From Burkholderiaceae bacterium (GTDB taxonomy: Bacteria; Pseudomonadota; Gammaproteobacteria; Burkholderiales; Burkholderiaceae_E), in assembly GCA_024235875.1 (NCBI GenBank), contig JACKLP010000009.1:55403-119402 (forward strand): a DNA stretch of 64,000 nt, in the 5' to 3' direction. The notes under the pieces are model-generated. The model saw nothing but the letters and a program-made list of their open reading frames with translations. It did no database searches and was not told the origin of the DNA. This document shows positions 16,543 to 25,294 of this stretch, one piece after another (position 1 is the stretch's first letter; each line of letters starts with the position of its first letter). Position numbers and translations under genes: made by a program.

Positions 16543-18018
16543 TCAGTTGCCTGCTCGGGCGAGGATGAATTCGGTCAGCAGTGGTACCGGGCGTGCGCTC
16601 GATCCCTTGGCCGCACCCGACTTCCATGCGGTACCCGCGATATCGAGGTGAGCCCAGGGGTACTGCTTGGTGAAGCGCGCGAGGAAGCAGGCGGCGGTCA
16701 CGGCGCCGGCATCGCGCCCGCCAATGTTGGCCATGTCGGCAAACGGCGACTTGAGCTGCTCCTGGTATTCGTCGTCCAGGGGCATGCGCCAGCAGGTGTC
16801 TCCCGCGGTGCGGCCCGCGGCGATCAGATCCTCGGCCAGGTCGTCTTCGCGGCAGAAAAGGCCCGAGTGGTGATGGCCGAGCGCGATCACGCAGGCCCCG
16901 GTCAGGGTCGCGATGTCGACAACCGCCGCCGGCTTGAATCGCTCGGCATAGGTCAGCGCGTCACATAGAACGAGTCGTCCCTCGGCATCGGTGTTCAGGA
17001 TCTCGACGGTCTGCCCAGACATGCTGGTCACGATGTCGCCCGGCTTGCTGGCGCGGCCGCCGGGCATGTTCTCCGCGGCTGCGACGATGCCGATCACATT
17101 GATCTTCGGCCCGATCTCGGCGATCGCTCGCATCGTGCCGAGCACCGAGGCGGCGCCGCACATGTCGAACTTCATTTCGTCCATGCCGGCGCCGGGCTTC
17201 AGCGAGATGCCGCCGGTGTCGAAGGTGATGCCCTTGCCGACCAGGACCACCGGCGCCTGGCGCGCGCCGGCGCCACGGTACTCGAGAACGATCAGTCGAG
17301 GCGGCTGCGCCGAGCCCTTGGCGACCGAGAGCAGCGTGTTCATCTTGAGCGCGGCCATCCGCTTCTCGTCCAGGACCTGAACCTTCAGGCCGTGCGCTTT
17401 GCCTAGCCGGCGAGCCTCATCGGCAAGATAGGTCGGTGTGCAGACATTGCCGGGCAGATTGCCCAGGTCCTTGGCCAGGTCCATGCCGTTGGCCAGGGCC
17501 TGCGCGCTTGCGACCGCGGCGCGCCCTTCGGCGGCGGAGCCGACCGCCAGCGCTATCCGTGCCGGCCCCTTGGGTGCGGGGTCCGGCTTGCTCTTCATGC
17601 GATCGAAGCGGTAGGTCGTGTCTCGCGCAACACGGACCGAGCGCTGGATTTTCCAGTCGAGTTCGCGGCCCTCGACCGCGACCTCGTGCAGCCACGACGT
17701 GGCGTCGCGGCTCGCGGTCGTCGCCAGCGACTTGTATGCCGCGGTGCAGGCGTCGACGAACTGACGATCACTCGCCTGGGCGGATTCGCCGAGCGAAACC
17801 ATCAGCACGCGCTGGACGTTGCCGTCGAGCGACACGAGTTGGGTGGCGCCGACCCGCTTGCCGAGATCACCCCGCCCGAGCGCCCCGATCAATGCCTGTC
17901 CAAGCGCCTGATCGAGCGCTTGTGCGCCCGCGCCGGCCAGCTTGCCGTTCTGGACAGCGACCACCGCGCAGTCGGTGCGCAGCTTCTCGGGGTTTACCTG
18001 CTTTGTGCTAAATTGCAT
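16543..18018 (-). CDS. pepA: Leucyl (cytosol) aminopeptidase, M17 family
   Basis: 491 residues from ATG 18018, preceded by GGAGAAGAAGG. The signature NTDAEGRL is at 342-349. Other metal- and substrate-binding parts are GKGITFDTGGISLKPG and DMCGAASVLGTM. It removes N-terminal residues from peptides using two metal ions. Some PepA proteins also bind DNA in plasmid dimer resolution and pyrimidine regulation; nothing here shows that. A consensus TATAAT on the minus strand at 18346-18351 would give a leader of about 320 nt. Confidence 0.95.
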   Translation of the reverse strand: MQFSTKQVNPEKLRTDCAVVAVQNGKLAGAGAQALDQALGQALIGALGRGDLGKRVGATQLVSLDGNVQRVLMVSLGESAQASDRQFVDACTAAYKSLATTASRDATSWLHEVAVEGRELDWKIQRSVRVARDTTYRFDRMKSKPDPAPKGPARIALAVGSAAEGRAAVASAQALANGMDLAKDLGNLPGNVCTPTYLADEARRLGKAHGLKVQVLDEKRMAALKMNTLLSVAKGSAQPPRLIVLEYRGAGARQAPVVLVGKGITFDTGGISLKPGAGMDEMKFDMCGAASVLGTMRAIAEIGPKINVIGIVAAAENMPGGRASKPGDIVTSMSGQTVEILNTDAEGRLVLCDALTYAERFKPAAVVDIATLTGACVIALGHHHSGLFCREDDLAEDLIAAGRTAGDTCWRMPLDDEYQEQLKSPFADMANIGGRDAGAVTAACFLARFTKQYPWAHLDIAGTAWKSGAAKGSSARPVPLLTEFILARAGN

Positions 18019-18376
18019 CGCCTTCTTCTCCGGGGTGTCAGTCGGGCGCCTGGTCGCCTCTTGGTACTTGTTCCGATGTCGCCGCCTGCGCTCGCCCATG
18101 GAATGCAGCATCGAGTGGCCGCCCCGATCGAGCCACGCTTGCAGCGTGGCCCCGGTTGCGACAGACCCCGTGCCGGAGCATGCCCCGAGGGCGTGAGCTG
18201 CATGTATCGTCGAACGCCTGACCGCTCATATCGGACGCCGATGGCCGAATGGTTCGAAGCCGCCTCGATCGATCCCGATTCGCTCGACCGTCAACGGGCT
18301 TGTTCCCCGGCAACGACAGGCGCCGATTCTTTTGCATCGCGCAAGATTATAGCGACCGCCACCCGGCCATGAGCTG
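18019..18376. other. Divergent interval between pepA and lptF
   Basis: This 358-bp stretch has no supported gene. It holds a consensus minus-strand -10, TATAAT (complement of 18346-18351), for pepA. I see no clear -35 for it and no clear promoter for lptF. A 99-codon minus-strand reading frame starts 8 nt after that TATAAT, but its Arg-rich translation does not look like a protein. Confidence 0.5.
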
Positions 18377-19504
18377 ATGCTACTGAGGACGACACTGCGT
18401 CGCGAGCTCGGCAACCATGCCGGCATCGTGTTCGCGACCCTGTTCACGATCATGGTCACCACGACCCTGATCCGACTCCTGGGCAACGCGGCCTCCGGCA
18501 ATGTCGATACGGCCAGCGTGCTGCCGATGATCGCCTTCGCGTCGATCAACTACCTGCCGAATCTGCTGGTCCTGACGCTCTACGTGTCCACGCTGATGGC
18601 GTTCACGCGCGCCTGGCGGGACTCGGAAATGGTGATCTGGCAGGCGAGTGGCCTGGGGCTGACGGCCTGGATCCGCCCGGTTCTGGGTTTTTCGATGCCG
18701 CTGGTGATCCTGGTCGGGCTGATCGCGATGGCGCTCGCGCCGTGGGCAAACGCGCAACGCGACGAGTACCAGCGCCGCTTCAACGAGCGCGAGGACGTCT
18801 CGCAGCTCGCGGCGGGACAGTTTCGTGAGTCGACCGGTGCCAATCGTGTCTTCTTCATCGAGTCCCTGAATGAGGACCAGACCGAGGTTCGAAACGTCTT
18901 CGTGGCGCAACAACGAGGCGATCGACTGACGGTCGTTGCCTCCGAGGGAGGGCGGATCGAGACCCGGCCCGACGGGGAACGCTTCCTGGTCCTGATGAAC
19001 GGTCGTCGCTACGATGCCGGGGCCGACGGCGGCGACTTCCGCCTGATGGAGTTCGAAGGCTACGGCGTTCGCATCGAGCGCCGACGAAGCGCCACCGCGG
19101 TCCCGCCGGCCAAGGCAAAGGGAACGCTCGATCTGGTTCGGGATCCGACCACACGCAACCTGGCCGAACTGCTCTGGCGGATCGGGCTGCCGGTCTCGGC
19201 GCTGCTGCTGCCATTGCTGGCGATCCCGCTCGCCTCGGTCAATCCGCGAATGGGCCGCTCGATCAACCTGGTGGTAGCGATGCTGGTCTACGTCGTCTAT
19301 AGCAACCTGCTTTCGTTGATGCAGGGTTGGGTCGTGCAACAGCGCATATCGTTCGGCCTGGCCGTCTGGATCATCCACGCGGGACTGCTCGTGCTGATCG
19401 TGTTCCTTTTCCAGCGCAAGACGAGCATGCCGCTTGGCCGGTGGTGGCGACGGCTGCCGCGGCCCGGGGTCTCCAGGCAGCGCGCGCGCGAGGCGCGAGC
19501 ATGA
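18377..19504 (+). CDS. lptF: LPS export system permease LptF
   Basis: 375 residues. The gene starts MLLRTTLRRELGNHAGIVF. It has three membrane segments in the first 120 residues, a periplasmic beta-jellyroll region (about 125-260, with RVFFIESLNEDQTEVRNVFV), and three more segments at the end. With LptG it forms the inner-membrane channel that lifts lipopolysaccharide to the LptC/A/D bridge, driven by LptB. It overlaps lptG by four bases (ATGA) and diverges from pepA, an arrangement common in Gram-negative bacteria. Confidence 0.95.
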   Translation: MLLRTTLRRELGNHAGIVFATLFTIMVTTTLIRLLGNAASGNVDTASVLPMIAFASINYLPNLLVLTLYVSTLMAFTRAWRDSEMVIWQASGLGLTAWIRPVLGFSMPLVILVGLIAMALAPWANAQRDEYQRRFNEREDVSQLAAGQFRESTGANRVFFIESLNEDQTEVRNVFVAQQRGDRLTVVASEGGRIETRPDGERFLVLMNGRRYDAGADGGDFRLMEFEGYGVRIERRRSATAVPPAKAKGTLDLVRDPTTRNLAELLWRIGLPVSALLLPLLAIPLASVNPRMGRSINLVVAMLVYVVYSNLLSLMQGWVVQQRISFGLAVWIIHAGLLVLIVFLFQRKTSMPLGRWWRRLPRPGVSRQRAREARA

Positions 19505-20646
19505 GCGTACTGTCTCGATACATGGGGCGCGAGATCCGCGCGGCCGTGATCTTCGTGCTGGCCGGCTTCCTGGCCCTGTTCGCCTTCTTCGACTTCATCT
19601 CCGAGATCGAGGACGTGGGCAAGGGGGCTTACGGCCTGCGCCACGCCTTGATCTTCGTGCTCCTGGGCCTGCCCGCGCATGTCTACGAGTTGCTGCCGAT
19701 CGCAGTACTGATCGGGGCGATCTACGCGATGGCCCAGTTCGCGTCGAACTCTGAGTTCACCGCGATGCGCGCCGCCGGGCTGGGGCGGGGGCGGGCGCTG
19801 CAGGCAATGTTCCGCACCGGCGTGGTTCTGGCGCTGGCGACCGCGCTGATCGGCGAGTTCGTCGCGCCGTCGGCCGAGAAGCTTGCGCAGGGGATCCGGC
19901 TTGGCGCGATCGGCGGATCGATCGGCGGCAAGTTCCGGTCGGGGATCTGGATCAAGGACGATCCGCGCGATGGCGGGCAGGCCGAGGGAGGGAGCGCGCG
20001 CGCACGACGTTTCGTGAACATCGGCGAACTCGAGCCCGATGCGAGCATGCGCCGGGTCCGCATCTTCGAGTTCGACGATGCCCAGCGGCTGTCGCGCATC
20101 ATTCGGGCCGATCGCGGCGTCTATGTCGATCGGGGGCAGTGGCGGCTCCTCGGCGTCACGACGGTGACCCTCTCGCACCGGGAGTTGTTCCGGGGCGCGC
20201 CCTTGCTGAGCTCGCAGACCACCACGGCGGCTGAAATAGACTGGGCCTCGTCGTTGACCCCCGACCTGTTGGGCGTACTGATCGTGATGCCCGAGCGCAT
20301 GTCGGCCTGGAATCTGTTCAGGTACATCCAGCATCTGCGCGACAACCAGCAGGATGCGGTTCGCTACGAGATCGCGTTCTGGAAGAAGCTCGTCTACCCG
20401 TTCGCGGTTCTGGTGATGCTGGCCCTGGCGCTTCCGTCGGCGTACATGCAGGCGAGGGCGGGCGGGGTCGGGTACAAGGTGTTCGCGGGCATCATGCTCG
20501 GCGTGGCCTTCCATTTCCTCAATGGATTGTTCGCGCACTTGGGGCTTCTGAACACCTGGCCCGCGTGGTTGTCTGCCAGCCTGCCCAGCGTCGTCGCCTT
20601 GCTGCTCGCGCTGAGCATGCTGGCCTGGGTGGATCGGGCCCGTTGA
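19501..20646 (+). CDS. lptG: LPS export system permease LptG
   Basis: 381 residues from ATG 19501 within the lptF stop. N-terminal MSVLSRYMGREIRAAVIFVLAG and a three-plus-three membrane layout flanking a periplasmic jellyroll match LptG. EFTAMRAAGLG is the coupling segment that meets the LptB ATPase. PERMSAWNLFRYIQHLRDN and the final four hydrophobic stretches are typical. It is the partner of LptF in lipopolysaccharide transport. No convincing U-tract terminator follows; a perfect 16-bp inverted repeat begins 58 bp later. Confidence 0.95.
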   Translation: MSVLSRYMGREIRAAVIFVLAGFLALFAFFDFISEIEDVGKGAYGLRHALIFVLLGLPAHVYELLPIAVLIGAIYAMAQFASNSEFTAMRAAGLGRGRALQAMFRTGVVLALATALIGEFVAPSAEKLAQGIRLGAIGGSIGGKFRSGIWIKDDPRDGGQAEGGSARARRFVNIGELEPDASMRRVRIFEFDDAQRLSRIIRADRGVYVDRGQWRLLGVTTVTLSHRELFRGAPLLSSQTTTAAEIDWASSLTPDLLGVLIVMPERMSAWNLFRYIQHLRDNQQDAVRYEIAFWKKLVYPFAVLVMLALALPSAYMQARAGGVGYKVFAGIMLGVAFHFLNGLFAHLGLLNTWPAWLSASLPSVVALLLALSMLAWVDRAR

Positions 20647-20703
20647 GCGCGTTCGGCCCCGGGGCGCGCCGATGCCGTCGCGACCGACGCATGCTATCGC
20701 TGG

Positions 20704-20740
20704 GACCGCCATGCCAGCCTGATCGGCTGGCATGGCGGTC
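20704..20740. repeat. Perfect 16-bp inverted repeat between lptG and the CysB-like gene
   Basis: GACCGCCATGCCAGCC (20704-20719), a 5-nt spacer, then its exact reverse complement (20725-20740). Neither side has a T-run, so it is not a standard rho-independent terminator. It may be a transcript-stabilising hairpin, a rho-aided stop or a protein-binding site. A second smaller repeat, GGTAGCG/CGCTACC, lies near 20885-20908. Confidence 0.7.
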
Positions 20741-20944
20741 GTGAGCTCACGCTCCATCGCGCCGGGTCCTGGCTCGTGGCAGGCGAAGGATTCCGTTGTG
20801 CGGTCTACCGCGACCAGGTGCTCGACGCGATCCGGCGACGGTACTATCAGGTGCCCCGTTGGCTGGCAGGTATTTCAACAGCCTGGTAGCGGTGGGGCAT
20901 CGCTACCGCTGCGAGCGCCATTTTCCGGACCGGACCTGTCATCG

Positions 20945-21874
20945 ATGAACCTCCAGCAGCTCCGATTCCTGCGTGAGACCGTCAGGAGCGGTCACAACCT
21001 CACGAAGGCCGCCGCCAGCCTGGGCACCTCCCAACCGGCGCTGTCGCGGGCGATCCTCGAGCTCGAAGCCGAGCTGGGCGTGAGCATCTTTCACCGGCAC
21101 GGCAAGCGGATCGTGGGCCTGAGCGAGCCGGGGCGCCGGGTTCTCGAGCTGTCCGAGCGAATTCTTGCGGACGTGGCAGGCATCGAGCAGGTCACGGCCG
21201 AGTTCCTGTCGCGCGACTCCGGGCACCTGCGTATCGCCACCACACATACGCAGGCACGCTACATCCTGCCGCCGGTCGTGGCGAGATTCCGGCAGCAGTA
21301 TCCGGGCGTACGGCTGACCCTGCTGCAAGGCAGTCCGCGGCAGATCGTCCGACTGTTGGTCGACCGTGAGGTCGATCTGACCATTGCGACCGAAGTCTTC
21401 GACGATGCCAATGAATTGCAGGTGGTTCCCGCGCTCGAGTGGCAACACGTGGTGCTGGTGCCCAAGGGCCATTCGATGCTCGATGGCATGCTGACGCTTC
21501 CGGCGCTGGCCGCGCACCCGCTCGTGACCTATGTCGAGGAGTTCGCCGGGCGGCGACGGATCGACCTGGCGTTCGCCGCCGACGGGCTGCGTCCGGACGT
21601 CGTGCTCGAGGCCACCGACTCCGACGTGATCAAGACCTATGTCGAACTCGGCCTGGGTGTCGGGATCGTGGCCGAGATGGCCGTCGACCCGCGCCGTGAT
21701 TCGGGTCTGGTCGCCTTGCCGGCGGGTGCGCTGTTCGGCATGAACCTCACGCGTATCGCGGTCCGGCGCGATGCGTTCCTGCGTGGCTTTGCACATGCGT
21801 TCATCGAGATGCTGGCCCCGAGCGTGACCCTGCGCCCGGTCGATGGCGCCATCAGCGCGGGTCTGGCCCGATGA
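20945..21874 (+). CDS. LysR-family regulator, CysB/Cbl-like
   Basis: 309 residues. The N-terminal winged helix-turn-helix starts MNLQQLRFLRETVRSGHNLTKAA. The effector domain starts with TTHTQARYILPPVV (99-112), the TTHTQARY wording specific to the CysB/Cbl branch, which senses sulfate-assimilation intermediates. Regulation of sulfur or organosulfur use is therefore the best guess, but no sulfur genes adjoin. The stop overlaps the start of the ketopantoate-reductase-like gene by four bases (ATGA), so the two are co-translated. Confidence 0.85.
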   Translation: MNLQQLRFLRETVRSGHNLTKAAASLGTSQPALSRAILELEAELGVSIFHRHGKRIVGLSEPGRRVLELSERILADVAGIEQVTAEFLSRDSGHLRIATTHTQARYILPPVVARFRQQYPGVRLTLLQGSPRQIVRLLVDREVDLTIATEVFDDANELQVVPALEWQHVVLVPKGHSMLDGMLTLPALAAHPLVTYVEEFAGRRRIDLAFAADGLRPDVVLEATDSDVIKTYVELGLGVGIVAEMAVDPRRDSGLVALPAGALFGMNLTRIAVRRDAFLRGFAHAFIEMLAPSVTLRPVDGAISAGLAR

Positions 21875-22869
21875 GTCCACTGCGAATCGCGGTCGTGGGC
21901 GCGGGAGCCATCGGCGGGCTCATGGCGGCGCGCCTGTCGCGAGCGGGACACGCCGTTTCGGTGGTGGCTCGAGGCGATCACCTCGACGCGATTCGCGGTG
22001 CCGGAGGCCTGTGGGTGACCGATCGGTGGCGCGGTGCGGATCGCTGGCATGGCCAGGTTCGCGCCGAGGCCCGGCCCGAGGATCTGCCGGCCCAGGACAT
22101 CGTCATTCTTGGTCTCAAGGGCCCGGCGATCCCGGCGATGCTGCCCCGCTTGGGGGACCTGCTCGCCGATGGCACGATCGTCGTGCCCGCGATCAATGGC
22201 GTACCTTGGTGGTACTTTCATCGCGAGGGGTCGCGCCACGACGGCGCCAGAATCGAGTGCCTGGATCGTGACTCGAGCCTGTTTTCGGCTCTCGATCCCG
22301 ACCGTCTCGTCGGTTGCGTCGTTCATACCGCCGCGGAGGTGATCGCCCCGGGGGAGATCGTTCACACCGCAAGCCAGATGCTGATCGTGGGCGAGCCTTC
22401 CGGCGAGGATAGCGACCGCGTGCGGCGCTTGGCGCGCGCGCTCGATTCGGCGGGCTTCGATGCGCGAGTCTCGACCCGGATCCGCGAGGACATCTGGACC
22501 AAGCTCGTCGGCAATCTGGCGTTCAATCCTGTGGCCGCCCTGACCGGCTGCGTGCTCGACGAGATCGCGACCGACGAGGCCTTGCTCACCGTCGTGCGCC
22601 CGCTCATTGCCGAATCGCTCGCGGTCGCGTCGGCGCTTGGCGTGCCGCTGTCGGTCGGTGTGGAACGTCGCATCGAGATGGCACGCGAGATCGGTCCGGC
22701 GCGGCTCTCGACCCTGCAGGACTTCGAAGCCGGTCGGCGCCCCGAACTCGAAGGCCTGCTCGATGCCGTCATCGAGTTGGCGCAGCGTGCCGGGGTAGAC
22801 GTGCCCACGATCCGACAGGTCGCCGCGCTGGCGCGGGCTCGCGCGCGCACCCTGGGCCTGCTCGGGTGA
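21871..22869 (+). CDS. 2-dehydropantoate 2-reductase-like oxidoreductase
   Basis: 332 residues. Rossmann motif GAGAIGGLMAARLSRAGH lies at 10-27. The C-terminal ketopantoate-reductase domain has EDIWTKLVGNLAFNPVAALTG, whose lysine is the conserved catalytic residue, then RPLIAESLAVASALGV and a DFEAGRRPELEGLLDAVIEL end. The family reduces ketopantoate in pantothenate synthesis. However, PanE paralogues are common and this one is coupled to a CysB-like regulator rather than pan genes. A different 2-oxoacid substrate is therefore possible. Confidence 0.8.
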   Translation: MSPLRIAVVGAGAIGGLMAARLSRAGHAVSVVARGDHLDAIRGAGGLWVTDRWRGADRWHGQVRAEARPEDLPAQDIVILGLKGPAIPAMLPRLGDLLADGTIVVPAINGVPWWYFHREGSRHDGARIECLDRDSSLFSALDPDRLVGCVVHTAAEVIAPGEIVHTASQMLIVGEPSGEDSDRVRRLARALDSAGFDARVSTRIREDIWTKLVGNLAFNPVAALTGCVLDEIATDEALLTVVRPLIAESLAVASALGVPLSVGVERRIEMAREIGPARLSTLQDFEAGRRPELEGLLDAVIELAQRAGVDVPTIRQVAALARARARTLGLLG

Positions 22870-22914
22870 TGGGCGGCCGTGTTCGTGTCCGCGGCGAGCC
22901 CGGATAGCGTGATT

Positions 22915-22942
22915 TTGAAACGCCAGTTGGGGTTGGTAAACT
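22915..22942 (+). promoter_or_regulatory. Putative sigma-70 promoter of the TRAP binding protein gene
   Basis: TTGAAA (22915-22920) and TAAACT (22937-22942) are separated by 16 bp: five of six and four of six matches to consensus. This gives a short leader and a separate transcript for the TRAP binding protein, apart from the regulator operon. Confidence 0.55.
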
Positions 22943-22973
22943 GGCCGCGCACACACACAAGGGGACGTTTCCA

Positions 22974-23990
22974 ATGAAGAAGATCTTTGCGGCGCCGCTG
23001 CTGGCGGCGAGCACGCTCGGCTTTGCCGGTGCGGCCAACGCAGCCGTCGTGCTGACGGTCTCGAGCTGGGTTCCGCCCGCCCACCTTCTTTCGCGTGCAC
23101 AGGCGGCATGGTGCGATGACGTGAAAAAGGCGACCGAGGGCCGGGTGAGCTGCAACATCCTGGCCAAGCCGGCGGCTCCCCCGCCGAAGACTTTCGATGC
23201 GGTTCGTGACGGCATCATGGACGTATCGTTCGGTGTCCATGGCTACACGCCCGGGCGCTACCTGCTCACGAAGATGGCCGAGTTGCCCTTCCTTGGAGAC
23301 TCGCCGATCGCTTCCTCGGTCGCATATCAGCGCATCTACGAGAAGCATCTGGCCAAGTTCAACGAGCATCGCGGCCTGCACGTGCTGAGCGTCTTCACGC
23401 ATGGCCCTGGCGTCATCTTCAACGGCAAGCGCGCGGTCAATGGCGCGGCCGATCTCGAAGGGCTCAAGTTCCGTGTCGGTGGTGGCATGGTCAACGACGT
23501 CGGCAAGGCGCTCGGTGCCAACATCACCCTCAAGCCCGCGCCGCAGTCCTACGAATTGTTGTCCTCGGGCGTCGTCGACGGGGTGTTCTTCCCGGACGAG
23601 TCGATCACCTCGTTCCGCCTCGAGAAGCTGATCAAGTACGCGACGACCTTTCCAGGCGGGCTGTACAACACGAGCTTCGCGTTCGTCATGACCCCGGCGA
23701 CCTGGAAGAAGATCCCCAAGCAGGATCAGGCGATCATCACCAAGCTCTCGGGCGAGGTCGCGGCCCGCCATTTCGGCAAGTTCTGGGAGGCCGAGGACGT
23801 CAAGAGCCGAGGGGTGCAGCAAGCGGTCGGCATCCAGCGCACCGTTGCCGACGCCAAGTTCGTGGCCGAAGTCAAGGCCAAGACCGGCAAGCTCGAGCAG
23901 CAGTGGATCAAGGACGCGCAGGCGCGCGGCTTGAAGAACGCGGCACAGGTGCTCAAGGAGTATCGCGCCGAGATCGCCAAGCTCCAGTAA
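22974..23990 (+). CDS. dctP: TRAP transporter substrate-binding protein (DctP family)
   Basis: 338 residues. A signal peptide (MKKIFAAPLLAASTLGFAG, cleaved near ANA-AV) sends it to the periplasm. Family parts include LTVSSWVPPAH, GVIFNGKRAVNGAADLEGLKFRV, the KPAPQSYELLSSGVVDGVF segment that wraps the carboxylate ligand, and a C-terminal helix. It should bind an organic acid and deliver it to a DctQ/DctM pair. No DctQ or DctM gene is in the window, so it is an orphan binding protein or works with a distant transporter. GGGGACG precedes the ATG. Confidence 0.9.
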   Translation: MKKIFAAPLLAASTLGFAGAANAAVVLTVSSWVPPAHLLSRAQAAWCDDVKKATEGRVSCNILAKPAAPPPKTFDAVRDGIMDVSFGVHGYTPGRYLLTKMAELPFLGDSPIASSVAYQRIYEKHLAKFNEHRGLHVLSVFTHGPGVIFNGKRAVNGAADLEGLKFRVGGGMVNDVGKALGANITLKPAPQSYELLSSGVVDGVFFPDESITSFRLEKLIKYATTFPGGLYNTSFAFVMTPATWKKIPKQDQAIITKLSGEVAARHFGKFWEAEDVKSRGVQQAVGIQRTVADAKFVAEVKAKTGKLEQQWIKDAQARGLKNAAQVLKEYRAEIAKLQ

Positions 23991-24000
23991 GTCAGTGACA

Positions 24001-24158
24001 CTGCCGGTCGCGCAAAGTGGCGCGGCCGGCAGCTTGCACGTCATCCAAGCCTCCGGGGCAAAAAAAAGGCCGACCAAAAGGCCGACCGAGTTTTCCCCCT
24101 GCGAGAACGGGTCTGGTTTTTTTCGTTCTCATGGCGTCTTGCGACGCGCTGGTTTTTT
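24001..24158. terminator. Cluster of hairpins and A/T tracts after the TRAP binding protein gene
   Basis: A 13-bp stem with one G-U pair (24001-24013 with 24020-24032) follows the dctP stop. An A-tract with two tandem copies of AAAAGGCCGACC comes next, then GAGAACG/CGTTCTC around a T-tract, then GCGTC/GACGC followed shortly by TTTTTT (24153-24158). Together these probably end dctP on the plus strand and the unknown gene on the minus strand. None is a textbook single terminator. Confidence 0.5.
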
Positions 24159-24219
24159 AGTCGTTCAGAGCGGGTGCGCCGATCCGGCGCGTGCCCACCT
24201 GGTGGTCTTGGGTCGCCCC

Positions 24220-24942
24220 TCAGGCTCTCTGTCGGGCAACCACGCTGATCAGCAACAGGGCCAGCACCGCCGCGGCCGCAAGCACAGCGGGCCGGCGCGA
24301 CGGCAATCCGATGCCCTCGGTACCAAGGCTCGAGGCCACCGCGCCCGCGGTCCAGCCGGTTTCTCCGAGCTCGCGATCCGCCGAGAAGATCTGGTCGAAC
24401 CAATTGCGCCTGGCGAGTTGGCGATGGGTCGAGACGCTTTGCGCGAGCATCGATGCGAATGCAAGCACATCGGGTTCACCGATCGATCCGTCCAGACCCT
24501 CGAGGCCGCGTTCATCGATGTGGTGTCGGTGACCAAGGCTCGCGTCGCTCGCGTCGACCGATCGCTTCGCAACGATCCGGATCCGAATGCCTCGGCGCTC
24601 CAGGTCCAGTGTCGGGGTCGTCTCGGCGCCCGGGTCGGGCATGCGATCCGCCAGGCGCTCGCCTGCGAGCAACTCCGAATCGGCCGATTCGTGTGGTGCG
24701 CCGGCCAGCCCGACGACCAAGCGGACAGACTGCAAGCGCCTGCGGGGCGCCTGCGCGCGCGGCGGGTTGCCAGACAGCATCTCGGTGATCCCGGACTGAG
24801 CGTGCTCGATCATCGGGGCAATGCTCGACGCAGCCCCGATCAACCAGCCCCTGACGGCTTCGCCGCCGGGTAGCCTTGCGGCGCCCGACAGAAGGCTCGA
24901 GGTCAGGGCGGCCGAAATGGCGAACACCAGAATCTTGCGCAT
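24220..24942 (-). CDS. Unknown membrane-anchored secreted protein
   Basis: 240 residues. A signal-like start (MRKILVFAISAALTSSLLSGA) is followed by about 190 polar residues and a final hydrophobic helix (PAVLAAAAVLALLLISVVA) with a short Arg-containing tail. The product is therefore probably exported and held by its C-terminus. No domain is recognised. The third codon positions are mostly G or C, as in neighbouring genes, supporting a real gene, although AGG codons appear more often than expected here. It is transcribed alone, convergent with dctP. Confidence 0.55.
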   Translation of the reverse strand: MRKILVFAISAALTSSLLSGAARLPGGEAVRGWLIGAASSIAPMIEHAQSGITEMLSGNPPRAQAPRRRLQSVRLVVGLAGAPHESADSELLAGERLADRMPDPGAETTPTLDLERRGIRIRIVAKRSVDASDASLGHRHHIDERGLEGLDGSIGEPDVLAFASMLAQSVSTHRQLARRNWFDQIFSADRELGETGWTAGAVASSLGTEGIGLPSRRPAVLAAAAVLALLLISVVARQRA

Positions 24943-25194
24943 GGTCTCTAATCAAGTCCTTGCGGGTTGCCGTAGCGAGCTTCGTGCCAGGCCATCTATG
25001 GGCTTGTTTTCGCAGGAGATTGTGATCGCGGCCCGGCTGGTAGGGGATGGCACCTGGTACGGGTGTCAGATCGGCCGACAGGGCGGCAAGCCGGCGATCA
25101 CGCGGCCGCCGACAGGTTGTGGTGCCGGCGCGTCAGATGCGAGGGGTGGTCGCAGGCGGGCCACCGGGTTGCCGGCTTGCAGCCAATCCCCTGA

Positions 25195-25200
25195 TATAAT
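25195..25200 (+). promoter_or_regulatory. -10 element of tRNA-Ala
   Basis: Exact consensus TATAAT ends 13 bp before the tRNA 5' end, suiting a strong stable-RNA promoter. TTGCCG at 25169-25174 is the nearest -35-like hexamer but at 20 bp spacing. Confidence 0.6.
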
Positions 25201-25213
25201 TTCTGGCTTGATT

Positions 25214-25289
<76 letters not shown>

Positions 25290-25294
25290 AATCC

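Noticed and set aside
13075..16968. 1297-codon plus-strand open frame opposite valS, holC and pepA
   Set aside because: It is the antisense shadow of several recognised minus-strand genes. Its translation has no domain and is Arg/Gly/Ala-rich, as expected for a stop-poor opposite frame in GC-rich DNA.
18038..18337. 99-codon minus-strand frame starting 8 nt after a TATAAT
   Set aside because: Promoter position is attractive for a leaderless gene, but the product is Arg/Ser-rich without family features and the interval more likely is a pepA leader.
20647..20889. 80-codon stretch open in the lptG frame after its stop
   Set aside because: Translation (for example ELTLHRAGSWLVAGEGFRC) looks faintly protein-like, but there is no start codon before the inverted repeat and no recognised family. 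Stop-free runs of this length are common at this GC content.
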